From positions 1 to 64,000 of the forward strand of contig JAEEHQ010000094.1 of the NCBI GenBank assembly GCA_016280915.1: a DNA stretch of 64,000 bases, in the 5' to 3' direction. Made by a program: the position numbers and the translations under genes. Position 1 is the stretch's first letter. Every line of letters begins with the position of its first letter. The notes below the pieces were generated by a model. It did no database searches, had not been told where the DNA came from, and saw nothing but the letters and a program-made list of their open reading frames with translations. The stretch comes from Bacteroidales bacterium. GTDB lineage: Bacteria > Bacteroidota > Bacteroidia > Bacteroidales > P3. Of the stretch, positions 39,513 to 49,590 are shown one piece after another.

Positions 39513-40256
39513 ATGAACATACTTCAAGCTATCAAAAGGCAAATACCCAACTCCATCACTCTCTGCAACCTTATCTGCGGAGTGCTGGCGACCTACTACG
39601 CTATTCAATATCAGGTTTTCGACGACCGTCTCCACTATGCCGGCTGGTTCATTCTATTGGGCATTTTCTTCGACTTTTTCGATGGTCTTGCTGCCCGCCT
39701 ATTACATGTCTCGTCCGACATGGGCAAAGAGCTTGATTCATTGGCCGATGTGATTACATCGGGTGTGGCTCCAGGGTTTATCCTTTATGAAATTCTGGCT
39801 ACCTCCGACGGCCTTCCTTGGCTCAAATATCTTGCCCTACTCATGCCTGCCTTTGCCGCTTACCGTTTGGCCAAATTCAATCTCGACACACGCCAGAGCC
39901 ATAGTTTCTTAGGTCTTCCTGCCCCTTCTAATGCACTAATCTGGGTTGGGATAGCCTTCATCTTCTCATGTGCCCCTGTTGAGAAAGTGGGTTGGTTATT
40001 CAACAACGGTGGCCTCATTTGTCTTGCCATTCTCTCTCTCTTAACCAACATACTAATGATAAGCGAGATGCCCATGTTCTCCCTCAAATTCAACTTCAAA
40101 GACCTCACATGGAAGAGCAACAAGATACAATACATCTTCTTGACTGGCTGCATTCTGCTCATCATTTTCCTATTACACTACTCTATCTCTATTATCATAC
40201 TGTGGTACATTATTCTCTCCCTCCTCACTCAAAAGCAATCCTCAACCAATGAATAG
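39513..40256 (+). CDS. pssA: CDP-diacylglycerol--serine O-phosphatidyltransferase
   Basis: IPNSITLCNLICGVLATYYA; DFFDGLAARLLHVSSDMGKELDSLADVITSGVAPGFILYE. Confidence 0.94.
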   Translation: MNILQAIKRQIPNSITLCNLICGVLATYYAIQYQVFDDRLHYAGWFILLGIFFDFFDGLAARLLHVSSDMGKELDSLADVITSGVAPGFILYEILATSDGLPWLKYLALLMPAFAAYRLAKFNLDTRQSHSFLGLPAPSNALIWVGIAFIFSCAPVEKVGWLFNNGGLICLAILSLLTNILMISEMPMFSLKFNFKDLTWKSNKIQYIFLTGCILLIIFLLHYSISIIILWYIILSLLTQKQSSTNE

Positions 40257-41460
40257 TCCCAAGAACATCCTAATAGCCGACTTCGACTACCCGCTTCCTG
40301 ACGAACGTATTGCAAAATTCCCATTAGAACGTCGCGACCAATCTAAACTACTGATTTATAAAGACGGATCCATCAGCGAGAGTCAATTCTTCCACATCCC
40401 TGAACTTCTACCTGCCAACACCTTACTGGTTTTCAACAACACAAAGGTCATTCATGCCCGTTTGTTCTTTCAGAAACCCACAGGTTCCATGATTGAGATA
40501 TTCTGCTTAGAGCCATACGAAATGGCTATTTCTCAAGCATTCGATCAGCGTAGCCACGGCACATGGACTTGCTTTATCGGCAACAACAAAAAATGGAAAG
40601 AAGGGCCTCTTGTGCGCAATGTTATCATCGATGGCAGGGAGGTAAGCCTTACTGCTGAACGTCAGCAAGCCGTCGGTAACGCATGGATTGTAAACTTTAG
40701 TTGGACAGGGGACGTGAGTTTTGCTGAAATCATCGACAAAGCCGGTGTCATCCCCCTCCCACCCTATCTTCACCGCGAGGCAGTCAGTAGCGATAATGAG
40801 CGCTACCAAACCGTCTATGCCAAATGGGAAGGCTCAGTAGCCGCTCCTACCGCAGGACTTCATTTCACTCCAGAGGTGTTTGAAACCTTGAAAGAGCGAA
40901 ATATTGACACAGATTTCATCACGCTCCATGTTGGGGCTGGCACTTTCAAGCCGGTCAACACCCCCACAATTGGCGAACATGAAATGCATGTAGAGAAAAT
41001 CGAGATTGCTTATCAGAATATTAAGTGCATCCTCAATCACTTTGGCCAACCCATCATACCCGTTGGCACAACTACTGTACGTACCATAGAATCAGTTTAT
41101 TGGTTCGGCGTCAAACTCGGTCAACATCCTCATCTTGATGCTATGCACGTTATGCAATGGGACCCCTATGAATTGGCCGAAGTTGCCCTGCCAGCTGATC
41201 AGGCTTACCGCAACGTACTCAGCTGGATGGATGACAATGAATTGGATCACCTTGACGGCGATACCCAACTGATGATAGCACCCGGCTACACCTATCATGT
41301 TATCAATGGTCTCATCACCAACTTCCACCAACCTAAGAGCACCTTACTACTTCTTGTGTCAGCCCTCATTGGTGATGCCTGGCGCGACTGCTACCAATAT
41401 GCCCTTGACCACGATTTCCGTTTCCTCAGCTATGGTGACAGCTGCCTGTTTCTAAAATAA
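40249..41460 (+). CDS. queA: S-adenosylmethionine:tRNA ribosyltransferase-isomerase
   Basis: DFDYPLPDERIAKFPLERRDQSKLL; VAAPTAGLHFTPEVFE; LHVGAGTFKPV; INGLITNFHQPKSTLLLLVSALIG. Confidence 0.96.
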   Translation: MNSPKNILIADFDYPLPDERIAKFPLERRDQSKLLIYKDGSISESQFFHIPELLPANTLLVFNNTKVIHARLFFQKPTGSMIEIFCLEPYEMAISQAFDQRSHGTWTCFIGNNKKWKEGPLVRNVIIDGREVSLTAERQQAVGNAWIVNFSWTGDVSFAEIIDKAGVIPLPPYLHREAVSSDNERYQTVYAKWEGSVAAPTAGLHFTPEVFETLKERNIDTDFITLHVGAGTFKPVNTPTIGEHEMHVEKIEIAYQNIKCILNHFGQPIIPVGTTTVRTIESVYWFGVKLGQHPHLDAMHVMQWDPYELAEVALPADQAYRNVLSWMDDNELDHLDGDTQLMIAPGYTYHVINGLITNFHQPKSTLLLLVSALIGDAWRDCYQYALDHDFRFLSYGDSCLFLK

Positions 41461-41464
41461 ATAG

Positions 41465-42148
41465 ATGCTCCGTGAGCTGCTGCATATAATCTATCCTGCC
41501 CTCTGCATTCATTGTGGTAAACCACTCGTGGGGAATGAGCGGAATATATGCACCATTTGTATCACAGAAATACCTTGGACACATCAAGCCTCCCAGCGTG
41601 ATAATGTAGCAGAAATGCGACTAATAGGCCGTGTTCCAGTACAGTCGGCCGCCGCCCTTATGACTTTCAGAAAAGGCAATGTCACACAAAGCATTGTCCA
41701 TGAAATCAAATACCATGGAAACATCACATTAGCACACCAATTTGGAAGCATTTTAGGCAATGAATTACTTATCTCAGGGCGTTTTTCAAGCATCGACTAT
41801 ATAGTCCCCGTGCCGCTACATTGGTGGCGTAAGCTGCGACGTGGATATAACCAAAGTCAACTGATTTGCGAAGCCATGTCCAAAGTGATGGGGAAACCTA
41901 TCGTTAGCAACAATCTTTATCGTAAAAGATATACAACCAGTCAAACCCGAAAAAATAGAGTTGACCGACTGGATAATATGAGCGATGTATTTGCCGTTCG
42001 TAAACCACAGAAATTTGAGAACAAACATATCTTGATTGTAGATGACATTCTCACCACGGGTGCCACGACCGAAAGTTGCTATCATGCCCTTTCCTCTATT
42101 CCAGATCTTCAAATCTCGGTGGCAACATTAGCAATTACCAGCAACTAA
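41465..42148 (+). CDS. ComF family protein (phosphoribosyltransferase)
   Basis: CxxC pairs; VPLHWWRKLRRGYNQSQLICEAMSKVMG; ILIVDDILTTGATTESC. Confidence 0.93.
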   Translation: MLRELLHIIYPALCIHCGKPLVGNERNICTICITEIPWTHQASQRDNVAEMRLIGRVPVQSAAALMTFRKGNVTQSIVHEIKYHGNITLAHQFGSILGNELLISGRFSSIDYIVPVPLHWWRKLRRGYNQSQLICEAMSKVMGKPIVSNNLYRKRYTTSQTRKNRVDRLDNMSDVFAVRKPQKFENKHILIVDDILTTGATTESCYHALSSIPDLQISVATLAITSN

Positions 42149-42440
42149 GTTTTGTCATTGGCTGACTATCCTTCTAAATAATCTCCCAAAAGCTACTACC
42201 CCAGTAACTGAATAACGCTTCCGTTAATACATTCGGTATTTCGAGGTCTTTTCATAATTTGTGCAATTGGTTTTAGGCAGTTTTGAAGTAGCAATCGATG
42301 TCTATCAGAGTCTTTCTGATATTGTTAATAAACATTTTTTTGACAGAATCAAAATAATTTTGTAATTTAGTCGTTTAAAAGAAATCCTATATCCAATAGC
42401 AACATTATATTAATCAACATATTAAAGACAACAACACATT

Positions 42441-43151
42441 ATGAAATACAATCGCATCCTTCTAAAACTGAGTGGTGAATCGCTCATGGGCAAACAAAGC
42501 TATGGAATTGCTCCCGAAATGCTGGAACAGTATGCCAAAGATATTAAGACCGTTGTGGAAAAAGGAGTAGAGGTGGCCATTGTCATCGGTGGCGGGAATA
42601 TTTTCAGAGGACTCAGCGGTGCCTCCAAAGGCATGGATCGCGTTCAGGGCGACTATATGGGCATGTTGGCCACTTTGATTAACAGTATGGCTCTACAGGC
42701 AGAGTTGGAAAAGCAAGGCATGAAGACAGAACTCCTGGGCGGTTTAGCCATAGAGCCTATTTGCAAAGAGATGTCACGTCGCAGAGCAATCGAGGCCATG
42801 CAGGAAGGCCGTGTGGTTGTTATTGGTGGCGGCACAGGCAATCCGTTCTTCACGACCGATACAGCCTCAACATTACGTGCCATCGAAATCAAAGCTGATG
42901 TGATTCTAAAGGGTACGCGCGTAGACGGAGTATATACAGCCGACCCCGAGAAGGACCCCACCGCAACCAAGTTTGCGTCCCTCACATTCCAAGATGCTCT
43001 CGGCAAGAAACTGAAAATTATGGATTTGACCGCATTTGCTCTTTGCGAGGAGAACAATCTACCCATTTATGTGTTCGACATGAACAAGCCTGGCAATCTG
43101 CTAAAAGTGGTCACAGGCGAACCCATTGGCACCGAAGTAATAAAAGGTTAA
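42441..43151 (+). CDS. pyrH: UMP kinase
   Basis: YNRILLKLSGESLMGKQSYGI; VIGGGNIFRG; DYMGMLATLINSMALQ; GTGNPFFTTDTASTLRAIEI. Confidence 0.97.
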   Translation: MKYNRILLKLSGESLMGKQSYGIAPEMLEQYAKDIKTVVEKGVEVAIVIGGGNIFRGLSGASKGMDRVQGDYMGMLATLINSMALQAELEKQGMKTELLGGLAIEPICKEMSRRRAIEAMQEGRVVVIGGGTGNPFFTTDTASTLRAIEIKADVILKGTRVDGVYTADPEKDPTATKFASLTFQDALGKKLKIMDLTAFALCEENNLPIYVFDMNKPGNLLKVVTGEPIGTEVIKG

Positions 43152-43186
43152 TCATCCAAATATAGTATAATAAAAACTTTACAAAT

Positions 43187-43750
43187 ATGAACGATTTATC
43201 TAAAGCCTGTATCGACGAAGCTAATAATAGTATGCATTCTGCTATTAACTTCCTGAACAAAGAACTCGAGAAAATTCGCGCTGGTAAAGCAAATCCTGGT
43301 ATGCTTGAGGGTGTTAAGATTGACTATTATGGCACTCCTACAGAAATAAGCCAGGTGGCCAACATCAACACTCCCGATCCGCGCAGCATCATCATCCAGC
43401 CTTGGGAGAAAACCATCATTGGTGCCATCAACAAAGCCATCTTGGATGCCAATTTGGGATTCACTCCGCGCCACGAGGGTGACATTCTCCGCATCGTTAT
43501 TCCTCCTCTGACAGAAGAACGCCGTAAAGAACTTAGCAAAGCAGCCAAAAGCGAAGTAGAGAACAGTAAGGTGAATATTCGCAATGCTCGCCGCAATGTA
43601 ATGGACAAGGTAAAGAAACTGAAAGACAAATCAGTTCCTGAGGACGAGGTAAAACAGGTGGAGAAAGAGATTCAAGACATTACCGACAAATTCATTGCCG
43701 AATGTGACAAAATCTTCACTGCCAAGGAAAAAGAAATCATGACTGTGTAA
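43187..43750 (+). CDS. frr: Ribosome recycling factor
   Basis: LEKIRAGKANPGMLEGVKIDYYGTPTEISQVANI; RKELSKAAKSEVENSKVNIRNARRN. Confidence 0.97.
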   Translation: MNDLSKACIDEANNSMHSAINFLNKELEKIRAGKANPGMLEGVKIDYYGTPTEISQVANINTPDPRSIIIQPWEKTIIGAINKAILDANLGFTPRHEGDILRIVIPPLTEERRKELSKAAKSEVENSKVNIRNARRNVMDKVKKLKDKSVPEDEVKQVEKEIQDITDKFIAECDKIFTAKEKEIMTV

Positions 43751-43781
43751 GTCCTATAGGACTTCACCTACTGTTGTTGAG

Positions 43782-44513
43782 ATGAAGATAATCACATTTG
43801 ATTCTTTACCCTCGACAAATCAATATTGTGAACTCCTCGACTTAGAAAAGTACGAGGAGTTTACTATTATTAATGCAGTTGAACAAACTGCCGGTATCGG
43901 CCAACGAGGTAATCATTGGGAAGCCCAAGCAGGCAAGAATATCACATTCAGCATTATACTCAAACCAGCTTTTCTGCCCATAGCTGACCAATTCCAACTG
44001 ACCAAATCAATTTCATTGGGTATCACCGATTGGTTAAAGACAATTGTTCCAAAAGAACACAACGTTAAGATAAAATGGCCAAATGACATCTATGTAGACA
44101 ACAATAAAATTTGCGGCACACTTATATCTGCAATAATAAGTGGTAACCATGTCTCAACCGCCATCTGCGGAATCGGAATCAATATCAATCAAACACAGTT
44201 TTCCGATTGGATTCCAAATCCTATATCTCTGATTCACCTTCTTGGAGCAGAAACCCCAACAGAAACTGCCCTAATAAAAGCAAATGAGGCCATAGCAAAA
44301 CGCTATAGCCAGTTAAGAGGTAACCTTCGAGCCCCAGATAATGATTATTTGGAAACCCTATTACATTTAGAAGAAGAGCGACCGTACCTTTATCAAGGAA
44401 GACAGATACAAGCAACAATAAAAGGAGTGAACCAATTTGGTCACCTTAAACTCATCTGTTCGTCAGGAGAGATGATCAGCTGCCAGATGAAAGAGATAAA
44501 ATGGGTGTGGTAG
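43782..44513 (+). CDS. birA: Biotin--[acetyl-CoA-carboxylase] ligase
   Basis: FDSLPSTNQYCELL; QTAGIGQRGNHWEAQAGKNITFSIILKP; VKIKWPNDIYVDNNKICGTLI; CGIGININQ. Confidence 0.94.
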   Translation: MKIITFDSLPSTNQYCELLDLEKYEEFTIINAVEQTAGIGQRGNHWEAQAGKNITFSIILKPAFLPIADQFQLTKSISLGITDWLKTIVPKEHNVKIKWPNDIYVDNNKICGTLISAIISGNHVSTAICGIGININQTQFSDWIPNPISLIHLLGAETPTETALIKANEAIAKRYSQLRGNLRAPDNDYLETLLHLEEERPYLYQGRQIQATIKGVNQFGHLKLICSSGEMISCQMKEIKWVW

Positions 44514-44523
44514 ACAATGCCCC

Positions 44524-45012
44524 CTACGGTTTGTTATTTCTTTGCAGGGAGTGCCGCATTTTCTCGATAAGATAGTTGACAATAACATCTGATTGCCTGT
44601 CGGTAGAGCAACAAAATATATATAACGTACGTGCAAGATAGGAGACTCCCAGATAACATGTATTAGATAGGTCAATCTGGTTATCTACCACTGGGGTAGG
44701 CTGAGTAGGGTCTTTCCGGTTTCGTTGAGTGAAAAAGGCGACATCCCACCCTTCATCCATTTGTTTTTGCTGTTCTGGCGAAAGTGTGGCCAAGTTAAAT
44801 TCCTCACATAGCCATTTCCATCCTTCATCATCGACTGCCTCAAGCAGGGTGACGTCAGCGGTAATGCCCGTGTCAAGGGTGAAGTTGGTAACACTGGCAA
44901 CACGGATATCAGTTCGAGACGCATACCGATTATACAAATCTGTTTGGCCTTCCGCCATTAGTGTGGAGAGGAATAGCAAGATTGTGATGGCTATAAACCT
45001 ATGCAAATACAT
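44524..45012 (-). CDS. Hypothetical secreted protein
   Basis: ORF with N-terminal signal-like sequence, adjacent to the ECF sigma locus. Confidence 0.65.
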   Translation of the reverse strand: MYLHRFIAITILLFLSTLMAEGQTDLYNRYASRTDIRVASVTNFTLDTGITADVTLLEAVDDEGWKWLCEEFNLATLSPEQQKQMDEGWDVAFFTQRNRKDPTQPTPVVDNQIDLSNTCYLGVSYLARTLYIFCCSTDRQSDVIVNYLIEKMRHSLQRNNKP

Positions 45013-45020
45013 TATATTGT

Positions 45021-45588
45021 TTATGTTCTAAGGAATTTCCAAATATCATTTATGACAGAATCGGGTGAACATGCCGTATTGCATGCTACAATGGGATCAC
45101 AATCTGAGATGATTGTTGGTTGAATGTCATTAACCACCTCTTCTGGTTCATTTCGTATTATTTCCGAAGCTGAAACTGATTTTGAGGGGTGCTGCATCGT
45201 CGATTGCTTCAAAACCGGCTTTTCTTCATCCAAAATAGACTTAGTTGAGGTTTCTTGAACAGGTGTTTCTGGAATTGTTGATTGAATGGGCTCTACTTTT
45301 GTGACATTAGAGGGTACTATTTCGGGTATTTCAGTCTTTGCAACCATGGGCTTACCAGTATTTATTCCCCCAATAGGAGGATAGACAAAAACAATGAACC
45401 CAGCAATTATCAAAACTGAGACCACACCTGTAACTCCTGCTAATTGACGCCGATGAAGCACCTTGGCTCGTCGTGTAGCGGTCGCAATAACTTGTTCACG
45501 ATGAGTAAGACGTTCAAGTTCTGACAGCTCCTCAGGACTGATATTACCTTCGTATTGACGGCGGAGAAGATTTTCTATATTACTCATT
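45021..45588 (-). CDS. Probable anti-sigma-type single-pass membrane protein
   Basis: Start at MSNIENLLRRQYEGNISPEELSELERLT; one TM segment; downstream of the sigma factor. Confidence 0.6.
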
Positions 45589-46119
45589 GTACAATGTTTT
45601 ATTATTCTTTTCAATATCAATTAGCTGTTTTCGAAGTCGCTCGTGGCCCTTATAGAGGAGTTTTTTTACCATCGACTCGGATATCCCCTGCTGCTCAGCT
45701 ATCTGCGTTTGTGTTAATCCATCGGCATAATACAAGTCAAGCACTTTTGCCAAACGCGGAGGTAGCTGAGCCTTCAACTCACGAAGCTGTTGCAGACGAT
45801 ATTCATCGATTCCATCCTCCTCAGCTGCCACATCAGGCAGGTCCCCTGGTAAACAATAGCTGCGTCTTGAGAGCAGCTTGAGACAGCGATTGTATAATAT
45901 CTTTACACAATAGCTGTAAGGGTTTGTCACAAAAGTTCGCGACATCGTTACAGTCAAAGCCTCCTGCACCATATCCTCGGTATCTGTTTCGTTACGCAGC
46001 AGATTATACGCCATCCGGTAAAAATCCAGATAATGATCGGCTAGCATTTGTTTGTCCTGTTCTCGCATAACGAAAAAATAACTTCTATATATAAGAGCCG
46101 AATGATGCGATTTCGTCAC
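45580..46119 (-). CDS. ECF sigma-70 family RNA polymerase sigma factor
   Basis: FYRMAYNLLRNETDTEDMVQEALTV; LYYADGLTQTQIAEQQGISESMVKKLLYKGHERLRK. Confidence 0.92.
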   Translation of the reverse strand: MTKSHHSALIYRSYFFVMREQDKQMLADHYLDFYRMAYNLLRNETDTEDMVQEALTVTMSRTFVTNPYSYCVKILYNRCLKLLSRRSYCLPGDLPDVAAEEDGIDEYRLQQLRELKAQLPPRLAKVLDLYYADGLTQTQIAEQQGISESMVKKLLYKGHERLRKQLIDIEKNNKTLYNE

Positions 46120-46136
46120 CCCTTAGACCCCATTAT

Positions 46137-46595
46137 TTAACTTTTTTTATGATAGTTTGGGATTTTGGGGATCTGGATGAGCCTTTTTTGCTCGAAATCC
46201 ACTCTGCAGCATATTTGATGAGGACCATTGGTGATACACAGATAAGGGACATGCAAAACCATATTATAACGACATGCTTGGTCGATTACTTTCTGCGTGA
46301 GGGGTACCGTTTCCTTCTTGCATTCGACAATAGCCAATGGCCGTACATCACTATCATATACCACAATGTCACATCGTCGAGTCATTCCATTTAATGTTAT
46401 AGTCCCCTCGACCTGCAGCAGTTCCAAGGGATAACCTTGTTCATAATGCAGCTGATGGATTACATGCTGCCGTACCCATTCCTCAGGAGTGAGGGCGACA
46501 AAACGATTTCGAACGACATCGAAGATTTCCTGTTGTCCCCCATTGTTCCTTATTTTAATATTCGGTTTCGGGGGATTCATCTTCTTCTGTTGCAA
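46137..46595 (-). CDS. Type I restriction enzyme R-subunit N-terminal domain (HSDR_N-like) protein
   Basis: EIFDVVRNRFVALTPEEWVRQHVIHQL; RRCDIVVYDSDVRPLAIVECKKE. Confidence 0.87.
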   Translation of the reverse strand: MQQKKMNPPKPNIKIRNNGGQQEIFDVVRNRFVALTPEEWVRQHVIHQLHYEQGYPLELLQVEGTITLNGMTRRCDIVVYDSDVRPLAIVECKKETVPLTQKVIDQACRYNMVLHVPYLCITNGPHQICCRVDFEQKRLIQIPKIPNYHKKS

Positions 46596-49110
46596 CTGGT
46601 TTTTGTTTAAGACCGTTATTGATTTTGTATGAAAAACCTATTGAAATGGTGGGTGAGATGCGACGGCCGTAAACCAAACGGTTAAGCTGGTTGGTGTGAG
46701 TCACATGTCCCCAACCTCCTGTAGCAAATACATCCCCAATTCGAAGATTGATAGTTCCTCGCTTTTGCAGCACATCCTTCTTAACTGCCAAGTCGCACCA
46801 ATATGATGAAAACATGGAGGTCTGGAGATCAAGCCATGGGGCGAAGTACTGCCCCGAGAATTGGATAGTCCAATCTTTCGGTAGGTTCATAAAGGAAGAA
46901 AATTTGCCACTTGCCAAAACTGCTTCAGTTGACTGATTGTCCAACAGGGCAGTGCCCTCTATCTTACTTCTATATAGGTTGACGCTGACATTCAATTTCC
47001 ACCACTTAAGTATCTGCCAATCAACAATCAATTCAAGTCCATAGTTAAAACCACGGTCAAGATTCTGCCAAGTGCTTGCCCAATACCCATCGTACTGGGA
47101 GTTGTAAGGTATCCACCAGGAATAGCGGAGTTGGGAGATAGAATCCCACACAAACCCATATTGTGTCATCATATTATTAGTTTGGCGGTAATAAGCACAG
47201 GTATAGATGTTCCATTTGTCAAGACTTAAATTATAGGAAAGTTCAAAGGCATTAGTGAATTCTGGGTCCAAATTGGGATTTCCGAAACCTAATTCCTGGC
47301 CCTCCCGAACATCGAGATAGGGGTTCAAACTCCACATGTGAGGACGGCGTACGCGGCGACTATAACTTAATTGCATGCTGTTGTTTTTATTTATTTCATA
47401 GGAAACATGCAATGTGGGATATAGTTTCCAATAGTCTTTCTTCACAGAATCCGTAGTAGGGTGGTTGACATCATATCCCAGCAGATAGGAATACTCTAAT
47501 CTAAGGCCTGCTTGGGCTGATAGCTTATCGGTAATTTTACCTCCTATGGTCGTATAAGCAGCATGGGTCTGCTGAGTATAGTCAAAATGAGTTGATGAGA
47601 TTGAATCAAAATAACGATATGGAAGATGCGTCAGATAATTATACTCTGTACGGAAGTATTCGGCATTTTGGTTAGGCCAATCTAATCGTCCCTCATACCC
47701 GGATTCTAGTTTCCATACCTCTGCAAAAGGATGGACATAATTGACTTTGAGATTTAGTGCCTGATGGAAATTTTCGCTTTTCGTTTCTCTAAGATAGTAA
47801 TTATCAAAAGAAGCCAAAGGATTCTCATATTTCTGCTCTTGCAGACCTTGGCCCGACATGTGACGCATGGAGAATGTAACATCAGCTGTGAATTCCCTGT
47901 CTTTTTCGTCAAAACGTCTAATATAACTGACGTTGAAAGTATGATTAATGTTCTTATTAATATTGCTATCTGATTGGACATAATCAAGATAGTGGTCGGC
48001 ATTAAAAAGGTCAGTAGAAAAAATCTGGCTCTCACGATTTCTCAAACCACCTCTAAGTTGATATGATAGCAAAAGACTATTGTGCTCATTGAAATAATAC
48101 TCGCCCCCAATCTTCATACTTCCCATATAGTTACTACGGATACTGTATTGATCCATTGTATCACGACTCCAAGCAATTCCATTACGAAGTCGCTCACGAC
48201 TAGAGCTACTAAAACTGCCGCGGCTTCGCATTCCTCCATCAAGTGTGAAAAAAAGGTTATACTTCTCTGTTGTATAATTAAGGCTGATGCTACCCATCGT
48301 TGTGGGTATAACATTCGGCAAGATATCGGGAATTAGAAATGGCAACGGGGTTCCAGCATTCAGATTAATAACGCCATTGAGGCCCAAAGCTCCAGTCGTT
48401 TTGTCTTTAAGCTTGATATTGATTATCCCTGACATTCCTTCGGGATCATATTTTGCCGAAGGATTAGTAATCACCTCCACACTCTCAACCGTACTGGCAG
48501 GAATCTGTTCTAATAAGGTTTCCAAGTCATTGCCCATCAACTCGTAAGGACGACCATTTATGAGGACCTTAACATTTGAAGATCCTCTTAAAGATACATT
48601 GCCATCATTGTCGACCGATACACTTGGAACTTGTTCCAATACATCTGTGGCAGTTCCTCCACTTGAGACTATATTTTTATCTACGTTTACCACACGCTTG
48701 TCAAGCTGGTATTCCACCATTGTCCGCTCTGACGTAACTACAACCTCGTTAATCAAAACTGCGTTGGGTTCTATCATGATTTTCCCCAAGCTTATGGAGG
48801 ATTGTTTTTCGTTGATAGCCAATATATTCGGATAAAAGAATGTGGCATAACCCATAAAGGACACACGAACCAAATAACGGCCATTGGCTACTTTTACTGA
48901 AAATGATCCGTTACTCTCAGAAACGGTTCCTGTTACAATACTAGAGTCTTTTGCATTAAGAACAGCAACTGTGGCGTACTCTATGGGAGAGCCCGATTTC
49001 TTATCAAATACTTTACCGGAGATTTTTCCTTGAGAAAAAAGCGGAGATGCCGACATCAAAAAAGCAATAAGTATGGCGATAGACTTGGGTATCATATCAA
49101 TAACTAACAA
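46555..49110 (-). CDS. Outer-membrane beta-barrel/TonB-dependent receptor-like protein
   Basis: Carboxypeptidase-regulatory start ISGKVFDKKSGSPIEYATVAVL; plug VLEQVPSVSVDNDGNVSLRGSSNVKVLINGRP. Confidence 0.92.
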   Translation of the reverse strand: MLVIDMIPKSIAILIAFLMSASPLFSQGKISGKVFDKKSGSPIEYATVAVLNAKDSSIVTGTVSESNGSFSVKVANGRYLVRVSFMGYATFFYPNILAINEKQSSISLGKIMIEPNAVLINEVVVTSERTMVEYQLDKRVVNVDKNIVSSGGTATDVLEQVPSVSVDNDGNVSLRGSSNVKVLINGRPYELMGNDLETLLEQIPASTVESVEVITNPSAKYDPEGMSGIINIKLKDKTTGALGLNGVINLNAGTPLPFLIPDILPNVIPTTMGSISLNYTTEKYNLFFTLDGGMRSRGSFSSSSRERLRNGIAWSRDTMDQYSIRSNYMGSMKIGGEYYFNEHNSLLLSYQLRGGLRNRESQIFSTDLFNADHYLDYVQSDSNINKNINHTFNVSYIRRFDEKDREFTADVTFSMRHMSGQGLQEQKYENPLASFDNYYLRETKSENFHQALNLKVNYVHPFAEVWKLESGYEGRLDWPNQNAEYFRTEYNYLTHLPYRYFDSISSTHFDYTQQTHAAYTTIGGKITDKLSAQAGLRLEYSYLLGYDVNHPTTDSVKKDYWKLYPTLHVSYEINKNNSMQLSYSRRVRRPHMWSLNPYLDVREGQELGFGNPNLDPEFTNAFELSYNLSLDKWNIYTCAYYRQTNNMMTQYGFVWDSISQLRYSWWIPYNSQYDGYWASTWQNLDRGFNYGLELIVDWQILKWWKLNVSVNLYRSKIEGTALLDNQSTEAVLASGKFSSFMNLPKDWTIQFSGQYFAPWLDLQTSMFSSYWCDLAVKKDVLQKRGTINLRIGDVFATGGWGHVTHTNQLNRLVYGRRISPTISIGFSYKINNGLKQKPVATEEDESPETEY

Positions 49111-49123
49111 GCATTATTTGACA

Positions 49124-49468
49124 CTATTTCTTGTTGCTTTCCCTTACAAAGTGTGGCATTTCAAAGGGAATGGGCATGGACAACTCGATAAGGCCACCAA
49201 ACTCACCATTCTCATACCAAGGCACTTGATAGATTAGTTTTTTGATGCCATTTTTCTCTATTGTATAGGCATTCAATTTTTCATTATCTAACAAATCTTT
49301 CAATATGGCAGCGGCACGAGGGGGGTGGCAGTCAAACAGATTGTTTCCAATAATCTTCTGTCCATGGCTGTTCACATTGGCAGATGTAGTATTCATATCC
49401 AATATATTGCCTTCTTTGTCACACACGGTTATTGCGACACCTTTAAGCTCTTCAAAATACTTATCCAT
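49124..49468 (-). CDS. PAS-domain-like small protein
   Basis: GVAITVCDKEGNILDMNTTSANVN...GNNLFDCHPP. Confidence 0.72.
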   Translation of the reverse strand: MDKYFEELKGVAITVCDKEGNILDMNTTSANVNSHGQKIIGNNLFDCHPPRAAAILKDLLDNEKLNAYTIEKNGIKKLIYQVPWYENGEFGGLIELSMPIPFEMPHFVRESNKK

Positions 49469-49590
49469 GATTTATTCTTATCTCTAATTATCAATTAACT
49501 CTATCAACTCCATTTGTTTGCAACTATTGTATGGCAAATGGAGCCAATAGAGTTAATTTGCTTATTATTGACGGACAATCTTATCCGTTA

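Noticed and set aside
43749-43764. AAGTCCTATAGGACTT palindrome after frr
   Set aside because: Likely an ordinary short intergenic palindrome or terminator; no further support.
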